Notes: a model not told the origin generated them from the letters alone. A DNA stretch of 60,000 bases from Liolophura sinensis (GCF_032854445.1 NC_088295.1:62727249-62787248), one strand, 5' to 3'. Shown: positions 9,301-19,236, numbered from the stretch's first letter. Made by a program: numbers and translations.

Positions 9301-12300
9301 GTTACCGTTTACGCTATTTCCAGCAGTTTGATGATCATCTGAAGCACGCTGTACATCGTGACTCCCCTTCTCCGATGACGGTATAATGCGAGTAGAGTGG
9401 TTTTCTGCCGTCAGTGTCCAAGGCGTTGTTGTAGTAGTACTCGCTGATGTTGTTTCAACAGATGGCAGTGTTGTAGCATCAGCGATTGATGGTTCAGTAG
9501 AGACTGATCTGGTGTTGGCGTGAGGATGAGTTGTTGTTGTTGAACGGTGTGTCTTTTCGAGACGGCTAAACGTGGTTAAGGACGTGGCCGAATTCAGAGG
9601 CCCGATCGACGGTATTCTTGAAAACGGCGAAGATATAGAAAGTGCTGGTATTTGGGTAACAGCAGTTTTTTTCCCGTAACTCTCTGACAGCCAGGTAGTG
9701 TTTGATGTTTGGGATGCGGATGAGTTCAGGTGTTCCTCTTGCGTGGAATGAGGTAAAGGATCTTGCACACTCTCTGCCGTGGTTGTAACTGTGACTTCTG
9801 TTTGAAGAACAGTAGATGCTGGTGGTGATGCTTTTGTGAAGAAAAAAAACAATCAAAGATAAAATTAAGTAATATTTAAAATGCGGACCGTTGCCACTTT
9901 AACTGAGACAAATTTGGATAATTTTGGGGGTGGGGGGGAACATATGACATTTATTCCAAATAGGAATTAAGGAAAATCCAAAATTAAATGGCGGTATTAA
10001 ATTTTGACGCATAAGAGTAAAAAAAAAAGTCAAACCTTAATTAGTCTTTTTTTCTTACCACATAAGCAACTGTACCGAATAGACCGCATCGTGCTAATGC
10101 TGTAGGCATTCCTGGGACACCTGATGGCAACCCTGTCCACGGATAGTTCGCACACATTGGAAGCCTCACGACAGAGCAGTTGCAGCATTGGTATCTTCTG
10201 TCTCTTGTCTTGGTAGCAATCATCGGTCGCTTCTCTTTGGCAGCAGTGGGGCTCCACAGAGTGACTAATTTCGTATGGACAGCCCGGTCTGTTTTTGGTG
10301 GCATACGTCACCTGATGTATAGCTATGGTACAGCCAATTGGACAACGCAGAGTGTTGACTGTTTGATTTAGCCCGGGGATTCCCCTACACCCATGCGACC
10401 ACTGGGCACCTGCAACATTAAGATGTAATAAAGTATCTGTCGGTGAATTTTTTTGGACACATTCTTAATCGAACAGAAGTCCAGCTCATGCTGCCTTCCT
10501 CTCCGGCCGTACGTTGGAAGGTCTTCCAGCAACCTGCGGATGGTCGTGGGTTTCCCCCGGGCTCTGCCCGGTTTCCACCCAACATAATGCTGGCCACCGT
10601 CGTATAAGTGAAATATTCTTGAGTACGGCGTAAAACACCAATCAAATAAACAAACAAATTAATTAATCGAACAGATGCTATGGGTCATTTTAAGAACTGA
10701 TTCCACTGCGTCGTTCAGGCACAGCGATGATATTGTGGGTTTGGCTTTTACCAGTGAGGAACCTCAGGTATTTAAAGCACTGTCTCGTTTGAACAATGTG
10801 CTCGAATCCAGCTTTTGCAGCCTTGTCTGTGGATTTAAAATGAAAAGGTACAATACAACGCAGGTATGGTTTTAAGGAAAATGAAAACTGCTATGCCGAA
10901 AAAATCAGAAAAAAATTCATGTTTGAAGTATATTTTATATTTCGTAATAACCCTTCTACTTTATGCATATATTTTGTCAATGGTCTGAGATATTCGGAAA
11001 TGAGATCATCGATGAACACACTGGGAAACACAGTTGTTTTTACAGCTATCGTCGTTGACGTCAATACAGCAGCAATACATATCATATACTCCGTATTAAG
11101 AGATTAAAACCAAGTGTTTTATGCGTTCATTAACTAAGAAAGTTCGGTGGTTTACTCCTATCACTCTGGTTTCCTGCACACCTAAGTGAGTGACAAATTT
11201 TAAATGTCTATATAGTTGTTAAACAGCAACCAAATAAATTAATCAGTGCATTGCCCATGAAACTAAACACGACCAGTGTAATAATCCCTTTAGAACTGGA
11301 GTCTATGTGATGAAGGCCTTTAAGCGTATATGGTGCAGACTATACATATTCACTTTTGTAACCTGCAACCTGTGGCAAAGAACGGAATAACTTCAAATTA
11401 CCTTTTCTTGCATTGCGTGTTTAATATATTAAATTTACTAAAGAGTCTTCTGTAAGATGAAAAATATGTGTAAGTCCTTTTTTTCTTTTTTTACTGTCTT
11501 TCGTATACCTTATTTTGAAACGAATTCAATGAAAAACAATTTCAGTGGGAACAGTTTAGGGCATAGCCACAATTTAACTTTAATTTCGGTTTTTGTTTTT
11601 TTGTTTGTTTGTTTTTTCGTTTACTTTTGATAGGAAGATTAGTGTTTACCACAGTGTGTAAAGAGATAACTGACTGAATGGTTTACTAACCACGGGCTAG
11701 CCACACACGTACGATTTACGACAAACACAACCGCTATGTTAATATATAAGATGAAAGGGGGAGGTCATCCAAGCCCAAGACAGGGAGAACGATCGGATTG
11801 GTTGGACAATGCAGGAAACTCAGTTAATTCAAAGAATGCCGAGGTGGTCCGGAAACCCACGTGAAGAAATCTAGAAAATTTGATACGGATTTTACAGGCC
11901 TCTTCCATGTGGAAATGTGTTGACTGGAGCTTTAAACACCAAACAAATCAAAAAAGTTTTGTAATTGTAAAAAGTAGTTTTAATCGAGAAGCCAGATATT
12001 GTTACTATGTTTTTGTAGCATTTATTAGATCCTGTGTGTTATGTGACGATTTCAGTCAACGTCACAAGTTATTACTGCAAAAAACTGTGTGAAGGCTATT
12101 TCATCAAACGCCTTCCCTGTAAATTACGTCAGTTTTAAATTCTCTTCTAAGTAATATGGAGAGACTATCAAGATTCTTTGGCACTCTGCTTCATAACTAT
12201 GTCTATACTATTCCGCTTAATCCGGGGCCGTATATTGATCGTATTGAAATAGATCGCCACGCTGGACATATAAACAGCTGCAATCAAAGCGCAACTGAGA

Positions 12301-15300
12301 GAGATATTTTGAGCACTGACAACTTATACACTGGTACAATAAACAGTTTGAAAACTGATTTAATTCACTCTCCTAGAACATTCCTTGTGTCTTTCCGTCA
12401 TCACTGAAATCTATTGACTTCTTCTCTTTCCATAATTCTTTTCAGCGGTTTGTGTTGAACCTTGTTTTGGGAATTGACTCCGCGACTACAAACCCGGAAA
12501 GGTTCATTTGGGTTGATGGCTGGTTTACGAATGTCTGTAGTGACGCCTACAATTGACAGAGTCAACTTCAGGACATGATTGACTTGAGATAAACAATTCC
12601 ATGCACTTCAACCGACAGTATCTATTTCAAAAGATGATTTATTTATTTATTTATTTATTTATTTACTTGGTACTATACGCCATACTCAAGAATATTAGAA
12701 GGAGACAAAGACGACTTAAATGGCTCAACAGTTCAGCTTTGTTTTGGAAAAAAGAACGGTTAATGTCACGATTTCGTCTATGTCACATTAATTAATGTCA
12801 AAACGTCCATAGAGACATTCACCTGTATCACACACATGATCACATGCCCTCTCTTATTTTGATGATTTAGACATTCACAGGTGTTAGATCTATGATAGCG
12901 ATGTCTCATTACACCCAAAGAGATATTCAACTGTGTCACACCAATGACAACACTGTCTCATTACGTCCAAAGATATTCACACGTGTCACATCCATGATAA
13001 CACTGCCCCATTGCGCCCAAAGACACATTTACATGTGTCACATTTGTGATTACACGGTCTCATTTCCCCCCCCCCCCCCCCCCCCCCCAATATAGACATG
13101 CACGAGTGTCACATTCACGATAACGCGGTCTGTATAGACATTATCCTGTGTCACATAAAACGCAGAAAATAAAAATGATATATTAAAGGACACATGTATA
13201 ATATAGTGTAGTTTATACATTGGTCTATTCTGGTGGTGGAGTATCCAAAATACTACTCTTGAATTCACATGAGGGCCCCATTTGAACCAAAGGCCAGGGG
13301 GTCAAAGCAACTCATCTTACATATCATTGAGACAATGTGTCCAGCTGTAGTATTTTAATTCCTGAGGGCGACCGAAATTTTCGCAAGATTATCCAGTTCT
13401 TCCTATCCCTGGAGCTAGAAGCTCGTGTTATACCCTTGCTAATTGACACTGTCAACACATTCAAGCGGACATTTTAATTCAACAAAATGCCACAGATCAT
13501 ATGAGAATTCCCGCCTTCGTTGAAAGCTGTTGATTAATCTTATACCAGAAATTCAACATGAAACACCCTGTTTTCCAAAATTCGGGGATCACTTAGACAA
13601 CCACAGTATGAGCACTTCATCATCTTATGCAGAGTCGTCACTAAAACGCTAGTGAAAAATAATACCCTTTCTTTGAAATTTATAATCAGGAACCTCCATT
13701 TCACAAAACTCCTGTAACATAGCACGAGCAAATAATTGTACTGTACGCCAGGGTTCGATTCCACTGACTCGTATTTGATTAAAAGGGAAAGCGTGTATTG
13801 AAAATAGAAATGCACTCTGAAGATAATATTCCTTTATTTACTTTATACATTTTGTTTCCGCTGTATAAAATATTGCACTATACGGTGCATTTTAATAACT
13901 ATGTTAAAAATTTTGGATGCGCAGTGACTGTATTCCGAGTTTTCTACTTTTATTTTCACATCTGGATTTAGTTTACTTGATGGTGTTTTCACGCCATAAT
14001 CAAGAATATTTCACTTATACCACGGTGGCCAGCATAATGGTGGGAGAAAACTTGACAGGAAGCGCGTTAAACTCGCGACCATCCACGACCTTCCAAGGTA
14101 TAATCATAGGGGATACTCGTGTACTAATAACCTTTGTAGTCTTTATGAAATTTCAAACACTGATAATTGTACATTTCTTACATTTGACCGCCGTCATATA
14201 AGTAAAATATTCTTGAGTAAAAACTTAAAACACCAATAAAATAAATAAATAAATAAAATCGATGGATGGATCATCCGATTTATGCGTCGAAACAGACATT
14301 CATATACCAGCCGTCAAACAACAAGGACATTCCAGATCAACAGTTTTCAGTGATTTTGGAAAGACGCAAGGTATGTTTAAAGCGGTTGAGTGAAATCAGT
14401 ATTTTAATCGTGTACCATGCTGGAATATAACTTGTCAATAGCAAAATATGTATCTCAGTTACGGATCTAACAAATGCTACAAGGCGAGATATGTTCACGC
14501 CATATGCAGGACCCCTCGGTATATTGCTGTCCAAATAAGGATAATTTACGTTGTCACACTTCAAGTTATCCTTGTTGGTGTACAGGCCACGACAGAGGAA
14601 ACCGTTCAAATATAGGTCCTTCCAGCGAAGGTGTTTAAAAATATTTCGCAGCCTTTGTTATATATGGATTGTTTAAACAAAGCAGATAAGCAATATACCG
14701 TTTTTAGTGAATGGGAAAGATGTCCCACCATTCCTTCTCGTGACAACGTTCCTTCTCATTCCATTCCCGGTGAAAACAATTGTGACGTAACCAATGTGTA
14801 TTACATCCGGTTGTGCAACATTACTCGTATGACTGCTCATTTGCGTGTTCTTGATTGACAATTGGGAAACGACTATTCGCGGGAAAATTCATTTATGTCA
14901 CAATTTGAATTTTTTGGAGGCCATAACTGAGGTGGACTGAAAAAAGTAAAGGTACCCCATTTATATCAAATTTGGAACTTTTTAGAGGCCATGACTAAAA
15001 AGAGTCGGTATTTCACCGGCAACGTGAGACCATTGGCCAGCTATCACACTGTCGTCGCTGCTCTGGTTTCCCTCTTAATGTTCTCTATGCTGTAAATTTT
15101 TTATTATATTGTATTCCTGCATTAACCAGGATTCCTGATGGACTAAGTGGTCCCTTTGCATTGTTTTAATGTGATTGTATGTTAAACCAGGATTCCGTTG
15201 GTAGACTAAGTATCCCCGAGGCCTGGTCCCTTTGCATTGTTTTAATGTGATTGTATGTTAAACCAGGATTCCGTTGGTAGACTAAGTATCCCCGAGGCCA

Positions 15301-17279
15301 GGTCCCTTTGCATTGTTTTAATGTGATTGTATGTTAAATGTGATGACAACACAGCATTTTGGTTAATTCTGGACCTGTGACCTATATTTTTTTTGGGGGG
15401 GGGGGGTGTAAATTGCTACCATTTATGCATTTACATGACCGGTTAAAATGAGGCCCTGACTGAAAAGAAACTTGCATGTGACCATTGGCCAGCTATCACA
15501 CTGTCGGCTCTGCTCTGGTTTTACTCTCCCTTCTGTACGTCTTTAATTATATAGAGTAGACATTAGATTGAAAGATTATATTTGGGCTTCAAGTTTTACA
15601 GCTTTGTGCATTTGGTGGCTGTATTTTAGACAGCCTAAGTCATAGTGATATTTACATGGACGTTACATTACATGTATTACATCCACGTGTCTGCGATGCT
15701 CAGCGTAGTTACTTCAGGACACGTGGCACACATAGGGGGCGATGTGTCTGGCAGGCCTGTGAGATGAATCCCACAAATAACTCCACGTTATCCGGACAAG
15801 ATGTTGTGCCTTTAAGCCATATTAGGAATGTCAACAGGGCCGGCTATCGTAAGCTCAGTAGCAAATACTTCGTCAGCCCACTGACCTTGTAGATTCTCTC
15901 ACTAGACAAATATTTATTTGAAGATGTTTGTTCTAACCACCCCCTATATACAACAGCCCTTGTTAGCGAACAACCCAGAAACGCAGAGCTATTCGGGATG
16001 ACTTATTTTCTTGTAACAAAACAGACAATGAAAACTGAATTAGATAAGCACGCCAGAGACGCCATGGAACATAATATCGAAGTATAACTGAAATATAAAG
16101 CGGACAATTTCTCGATGTGTAAACAGTTTGACTGACCAGATATTTATCGCGCGGGTTGCAATCTAGATCTTTTATAACCTGATAAAAACGCAATGATAAT
16201 AGAGACTGTAGTTGATTTGGTGAATAAACAATTAATCAATGCATTAAATCCGAAGTCGCAAATCACGTAAAGACGTTAGTAATTACCACAACTTCTCTCA
16301 AAACATTTTATGGTTAATTTTGAAAGTTTTATTTTTTTATTTATTTATTTATTTATTTAATATTTATTGTTGTACTCAAAAATGTTTCACTTATACGACG
16401 GCGGCCAGCATGATGGTGACAAAAAACCGGGGAGAGCCAGAGTGAATCTCACGATCATTCGTAGGTTACTGTAAGACCTTCACACATACTACCTTAACTT
16501 ACAGAGTTGGAAGTTTTACACAAAAAGCTAAAATTCTGTAATATAAGAGAACGGGAAAAGAAAAGTAGGCCCACAAGAAAACTGCGAACTACATTTTAAA
16601 CTTGAACACACTACATGCAATAATGTACTTTGTATATGAAATGAAAAATAAATGGATAACAGTCCCTGATTTTCTTACATTGTGCATATCATATCCATAT
16701 ATGTGCTACTAATCAACAGAAAATCTAACTTATATATTCAGCTGCCTCACAACACAACCAGATTTTTTAAAATTTGAAACCATCGGTAGATAGATTATCA
16801 TGGGCATTTTAATGTACAGACCAGTGCTAGAAGAACTCTATCTTGTTTATATCTTAATTTCAGTTAACTTGCATCCGCATCTATTACGTGGAAGGTTGAG
16901 GCTTTGGTATGCCTGCGTACTTTCTTTCAACTTTGAGGCTTATCTTGGTGATCGAATTTTCAACTTTGACACCGTGTTTTGTTTTATTGGCCACATCATC
17001 TTCTACTTTTGACGTCTCTTCGTACATCAAGAAAAGCACGGCTCATGATGTAAGTTATTCTACCATGTATTCATGTATGTCTCTCAGTTGATAATTGTAG
17101 AGTTTACAAAGAACAAAAGTGCTCAGTAAATGGTTTTCAGATATGTGTATATGATGGAACTGTATTGTCTTCTTACCTTTTTCTCTGTTTCTGCTCGGAA
17201 TTTGGCCTATTGTAACAGAGGCAACCATAAACAGCATCAGCAAAAGCAACAGCACATACGCCATTCCTAACTCTCTCAT
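5541..17279 (-). CDS. SUEL-lectin / mucin-stalk / transmembrane receptor with multi-tyrosine tail (five exons)
   Basis: Coding exons on the minus strand: 17279-17177, 10409-10059, 9830-9306, 6868-6784 and 6342-5541. All junctions are GT/AG, and the phases agree (1,1,1,2). The exons join to 1866 nt, that is 621 codons plus stop. The predicted order is signal peptide (about 1-25), SUEL/galactose-binding lectin domain (about 42-151), Ser/Thr/Pro-rich stalk (152-326), one membrane helix (about 329-351) with a basic stop-transfer (CVKRKRRK), and a 265-residue cytoplasmic tail. SUEL domains bind rhamnose or galactose in other proteins. The tail has tyrosine motifs suited to SH2-domain partners. I infer a cell-surface recognition receptor, possibly in immunity or adhesion. 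I do not recognise a named orthologue; EVA-1 proteins also pair SUEL with a membrane helix but differ in layout. An extra exon inside the 6.8-kb first intron cannot be excluded. Confidence 0.85.
6343..6783 (-). other. Lectin receptor intron 4 (441 bp)
   Basis: The GTATAG donor (6783 downward) and TTTAG acceptor (ending 6343) bound a phase 2 intron. It is AT-rich and no repeat is recognised. Confidence 0.75.
6784..6868 (-). CDS. Lectin receptor exon 4: transmembrane helix
   Basis: An 85-bp exon after the TTCTTGTTTCAG acceptor, ending AAAAG before GTATAG. It encodes GALLGGIIGGAAVIFAIST followed by LAVVILCVK: a glycine-rich start and a hydrophobic span of about 23 residues, with basic residues right after it. 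This is the typical pattern of a single-pass helix with the tail inside the cell. The small-residue GG/GGAA face could favour helix packing. Confidence 0.85.
7985..8380 (+). repeat. Modular dispersed repeat, copy 1
   Basis: Starts near CTCTGTGCTGTGAG. It runs through GCATAAACCAGG, GTCCCTTTGGATTGTTTTCA, AACAGAGCATTTTAGG, CGTCTGAGAAATTGC and CATTTACGTGAATAG, to TATTTCACCGGTTGCGTGTG and ACTATCACACTGTCG. The same blocks recur in the same order at 15003-15555 and 21290-21615, and inverted at 32280-32620. Not assigned to a known family. Confidence 0.65.
8560..8900. other. CpG-rich intronic segment
   Basis: A denser run of CG dinucleotides than its AT-rich flanks, with several CCGGAA/TTCCGG (ETS-like) words and a CCAATGAGAG. 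It could be an internal promoter, an enhancer or part of an unrecognised repeat. No open frame is supported. Confidence 0.3.
9306..9830 (-). CDS. Lectin receptor exon 3: mucin-like stalk
   Basis: A 525-bp symmetric phase 1-1 exon, with acceptor TTCACAAAAG and donor AAACG/GTAACA. It encodes 175 residues very rich in Thr and Ser, with runs such as STTTTTHP-like and ASTTTTTTPW segments, and sequons NSS, NTT and NHS. This composition is typical of heavily O-glycosylated stalks that hold a lectin head away from the membrane. A single exon holds the whole stalk, so skipping it would keep the frame and shorten the receptor; alternative forms are possible but unproven. Confidence 0.8.
9831..10058 (-). 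other. Lectin receptor intron 2 (228 bp)
   Basis: Short phase 1 intron, GTAAG donor, with a pyrimidine-rich acceptor region. Includes a GGGGGTGGGGGGG run near 9928. Confidence 0.75.
10059..10409 (-). CDS. Lectin receptor exon 2: SUEL/galactose-binding lectin domain
   Basis: A 351-bp symmetric phase 1-1 exon, with acceptor AATGTTGCAG and donor TTATGTG/GTAAG. It encodes about 117 residues. The family pattern is visible in order: LRCPIGCTIAIHQVTYATK near the start, a Cys-rich centre (ISHSVEPHCCQ), then LQLLC, VCELSVDRVAIRCP, and RSIRYSCLC at the end. Rhamnose-binding lectins show the same order of L-x-C-P-G, A-x-Y-G/A, C-x-S and Y-x-C signatures. Several cysteines beyond the usual eight suggest extra disulfides. 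An Ala-Thr-Lys occurs where classical members have Tyr-Gly-Arg, so sugar preference cannot be assumed. Confidence 0.8.
10475..10662 (+). mobile_element. V-SINE-like SINE
   Basis: Near-consensus copy lacking the first part of the head: AGTCCAGCTCATGCTGCC, then the centre, then TTCTTGAGTACGGCGTAAAA and CACCAATCAAATAAACAAAC. It lies in the lectin receptor intron, opposite to the gene. Confidence 0.85.
10663..12635. other. Intronic stretch, nothing recognised
   Basis: AT-rich sequence. Plus-strand frames at 10675, 10919, 11880 and 12156 are short and have no splice context or domain. Confidence 0.4.
12636..12692 (-). mobile_element. SINE 3' tail fragment
   Basis: Only the (ATTT)n tail and CTTGGTACTATACGCCATAC plus TCAAGAATATTA remain: a severely truncated minus-strand copy. 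Confidence 0.6.
12790..13160. repeat. About 50-52-bp tandem repeat with poly-C tract
   Basis: Degenerate units carry GTGTCACA(C/T)..ATGATAACAC, then GTCTCATTACG and CCAAAGA(G)ATATTCAC. The word GTGTCAC recurs at 12933, 12983 and 13035, so the period is 50-52 bp. One unit contains a run of 22 C at about 13067-13088, a likely site of length error. Confidence 0.75.
13161..13967. other. Intronic stretch, nothing recognised
   Basis: A GGGTTCGATTCC box near 13750 looks like a tRNA B-box, but no matching A-box or cloverleaf was seen. Confidence 0.35.
13968..14100 (-). mobile_element. V-SINE-like SINE, truncated
   Basis: Minus-strand 3' half: TTTACTTGATGGTGTTTTCA, then ATCAAGAATATTTCACTTAT and ACGGTGGCCAGCATAATGG, fading after CGACCATCCACGACCTTCC. 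Confidence 0.75.
14187..14258 (+). mobile_element. SINE tail, plus strand
   Basis: The end of a copy: GACCGCCGTCATATAAGTAA, then ATTCTTGAGTAAAAACTTAA and CACCAATAAAATAAATAAAT. It faces the minus-strand copy 90 bp away. Confidence 0.7.
14430..14640 (-). pseudogene. Retroelement reverse-transcriptase C-terminal remnant
   Basis: The minus strand reads LYTNKDNLKCDNVNYPYLDS, continuing NIPRGPAYGVNISRLVAFVR. This fits the conserved NFPxLDSNIPxxPAYGVYISxLxxxxR block found in many animal retroelement polymerase proteins. The frame then decays and ends near 14337. No upstream RT core (FADD-type motif) was found nearby, so it is a short, old remnant in a gene intron, antisense to nothing else. The family name is from memory of the motif and should be checked by protein search. 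Confidence 0.6.
15003..15555 (+). repeat. Modular dispersed repeat, copy 2, with repeated ends
   Basis: Begins with TATTTCACCGGCAACGTGAG, ACCATTGGCCAGCTATCACA and CTGTCGTCGCTGCTCTGG. It goes through the GCATTAACCAGG and AACACAGCATTTTGG blocks, and ends with the first block again (GTGACCATTGGCCAGCTATC near 15477). The element is therefore flanked by direct repeats, or is more than one unit of a roughly 470-bp satellite. It contains a 76-bp tandem triplication (15158-15340) and a T/G homopolymer patch near 15389. Confidence 0.7.
15158..15340 (+). repeat. 76-bp tandem repeat inside the modular element
   Basis: The word GCATTGTTTTAATGTGATTG starts at 15158, 15234 and 15310, exactly 76 bp apart each time. 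The copies differ at one or two positions (GAGGCCTGG vs GAGGCCAGG), so the expansion is recent. Confidence 0.85.
15556..16333. other. Intronic stretch, nothing recognised
   Basis: Two ACACGTGGCAC/ATCCACGTGTC-like words near 15690-15725 are the only notable feature. Confidence 0.35.
16334..16495 (-). mobile_element. V-SINE-like SINE, diverged
   Basis: (TTTA)n tail, TGTTGTACTCAAAAATGTTT, CACTTATACGACGGCGGCCA and the centre (AAAACCGGGGAGAGCC). It ends near CCTTCACACATACTACC. Confidence 0.75.
17177..17279 (-). CDS. Lectin receptor exon 1: signal peptide
   Basis: ATG at 17279-17277; donor GAAAAAG/GTAAGA after 17177, phase 1. It encodes MRELGMAYVLLLLLMLFMVA and then SVTIGQIPSRNREK: a short basic/acidic start, a strong hydrophobic core of about 15 residues, and a likely signal-peptidase site near residue 25. 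A second in-frame Met at position 6 would also give a signal peptide. The phase matches the lectin exon exactly (split Gly codon). Confidence 0.75.
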
Positions 17280-17648
17280 AGGTAAAATAGTTCACCAGAC
17301 CAAAGGAATCTCCTCGCCTTTCACCTCTCTTCAGTTGTCCCCAAGGTTGTGTATTACCGCCGTCTTATCCCGGCAGACCCATTACACCTCTGATTATACC
17401 TCTCCTTGCTGTCTTAACGGGCTAATCCGAGCTTACGGCGAATGTCCAGAGTGGATTAAGATTTTAAAGTGTGCAGATATCCTTGGATGTTCCACGTCCC
17501 AGTCCTTTCATAATGCTGGATACCGCGTGAGAGAATTTAAAACTGTCTCGTTCCAGTGTTGAACGCTCCGTATCATTCAAACAGAATTTTTTCAAACGTT
17601 TGAAACAGACATTGCTCATTTGCAAGCCGTCCTTTAAAAGGCTCTAAG

Positions 17649-17656
17649 CTTATATA
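17649..17656 (-). promoter_or_regulatory. Candidate TATA box for lectin receptor
   Basis: The minus strand reads TATATAAG inside AGGTTTATATAAGCTTAG, about 370 bp upstream of the ATG. The placement allows a 5' UTR of roughly 340 bp. No transcript evidence; a chance match in AT-rich DNA is possible. Confidence 0.3.
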
Positions 17657-17673
17657 AACCTTTTCTATCTTTT

Positions 17674-17704
17674 ACATATATATATATATATACACACACA
17701 CACA
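17674..17704. repeat. (TA)n(CA)n microsatellite
   Basis: ATATATATATATATATA followed by CACACACACACA. Confidence 0.9.
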
Positions 17705-17804
17705 ACTCTTACCAATCATACTGATGATATCTCATAGCAAAAAGATATCATCAGATCACACAAAACAGTCGAGAACGTCTATATCCATAAGAGAAAGTAA
17801 CAAC

Positions 17805-18135
17805 CTATACTGGCTTCTCAAATAGTTTACCGTTCACATATCTATACATAGGAAAAGAGAAGGAACGGTCATTTTTTGCTTCCTGACTTGTGTTTTTGTT
17901 CTTGCCACAAACATGAGACTCAGACCGTGGGTCAGCCACGGTGTAAGGCCGGTACAGGTAGTTCCGGCTTCCCACTCTCTCTTCCTCTGACCACGTCCCA
18001 GTTATACTGCTCAGTAGAACGTGGATAACTGCTGAGCACATCTTTACGGACCTCAGGCAGGCATTCTTTTGTCTTAACCACGGTTGGGTACAGAAAATTC
18101 ACGCTCCGTACATTCCGCAAACACTGACTCACACA
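17805..18135 (-). other. Possible unassigned coding frames
   Basis: Two overlapping minus-strand frames (78 and 66 codons) have less AT-rich composition than the flanks; one starts MCSAVIHVLLSSITG, which looks weakly like a signal peptide. No domain, splice partner or second exon was found, and it is upstream of the receptor start on the same strand, so it may be non-coding or a 5' exon of something else. Confidence 0.2.
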
Positions 18136-19188
18136 GAGGCCTGTATCTATGCCTTCAGTTCTATAACGTTAGTGAATGATACCCTTCAACCTGTAAATCT
18201 TACAATATCATGTACAATAATCTTAATTTCAAATCACCTAAAATATATACCTATAATAATATATACTTATTCTAGTAAATAAAATAGATGTTGACATCCT
18301 CACTCACTATACTGTTATCATCACATTTAACATAAAATGCTTAGTCCACCAGAAAGATTCTTCATGGTTTATGCAAGAATACAATATAATAAACGACTTA
18401 CAGATCTGAGATACAGTCAGAGAAGCGAGGATACTGTGACAACTTACAAACGGTGACACGTAACCGGTCAAATACGACCACATGTCACCTGATCTAGGGG
18501 TTTTATTTAGGGCTTGAACACCGAAAACTGTCATTATAGAGTTATATGAAACAGTTCATTGATATAACCTTTGTGAGAACATCAATCAGCTTGTCAAATG
18601 ACAGGTGCTTACGAAACAGGTGATTTCCTCAACTCGTTTTATAATTTCCTCTCTGATCCAAGCCAGCCTTAAGGAATATCTCATTCACACTTGGTTTTTC
18701 AAAACAGCGGCTAAGTAAACCAATGGAAAGATAACATCATCAAGACCTAAATGCAGGTTCAGGAAACATGTGTTCATTGCAGTGTTTAGATTTCTAGATC
18801 AGGGATGTCTACTGAATTGCAATTAGCCTCATCGCATTTGTTTCTTCTGCTTAAGCGTTACCATTTACGCATTTACATAAACTGTTGGAATAATCAGGAT
18901 TGGAACACTTATATGTGACCATTTGTCAATCATCACACCTGTCTTTTAGCATATATTGTGTTTAATATTTGACGCATTTAAACTTGCTCATATGTTGTAT
19001 GTATATGCCCATACAGAAACTGATGCCACTATACATGTATAATGGTTAAATTAAATGTCACTCTGTCAGTCATTGGTGCTGTAAATTATTTTGATTGGTT
19101 AACGCCGTGCTGAATAACTGTCCATTTTATAGGCCGTCTTCAGGTTTATGAAATGAAGATGACAGTCTTCGTGTCGTAAGGGTTACCC
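18136..19188. other. Intergenic, fragments of the modular repeat
   Basis: 18410-18480 (minus) and 18840-18960 (plus) hold diverged pieces of the modular repeat (GACACGTAACCGGTCAAATA; TATGTGACCATTTGTCAATC). The rest is unrecognised AT-rich DNA. Confidence 0.45.
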
Positions 19189-19203
19189 CCCCCCCCCCCC
19201 CCC
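19189..19203. repeat. Poly-C tract
   Basis: A run of about 15 C directly before the LINE remnant; prone to length error. Confidence 0.9.
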
Positions 19204-19236
19204 GCTGCTATAGCATTAATAAAGAATATCATGGAA

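Larger units (their letters stand above)
6869..9305 (-). other. Lectin receptor intron 3 (2.4 kb)
   Basis: Phase 1 intron. It contains a copy of the modular dispersed repeat (about 7985-8380), a CpG-rich segment (8560-8900) and a short A/T-rich (AAATA)n tract near 9218-9250. Small open frames near 7100-7850 overlap on both strands and look like chance. Confidence 0.7.
10410..17176 (-). other. Lectin receptor intron 1 (6.8 kb)
   Basis: Phase 1 intron between the signal-peptide and lectin exons. It contains SINE copies (10475, 12636, 13968, 14187, 16334), a 50-bp tandem repeat (12790-13160), an RT remnant (14430-14640) and the modular repeat (15003-15555). I see no further exon with clean splice sites. 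Confidence 0.65.

Noticed and set aside
12156-12407. NPGP in a plus-strand frame, like a 2A-type motif of retroelements
   Set aside because: The required D-x-E before NPGP is missing (it reads TIPLNPGP), and no RT follows.
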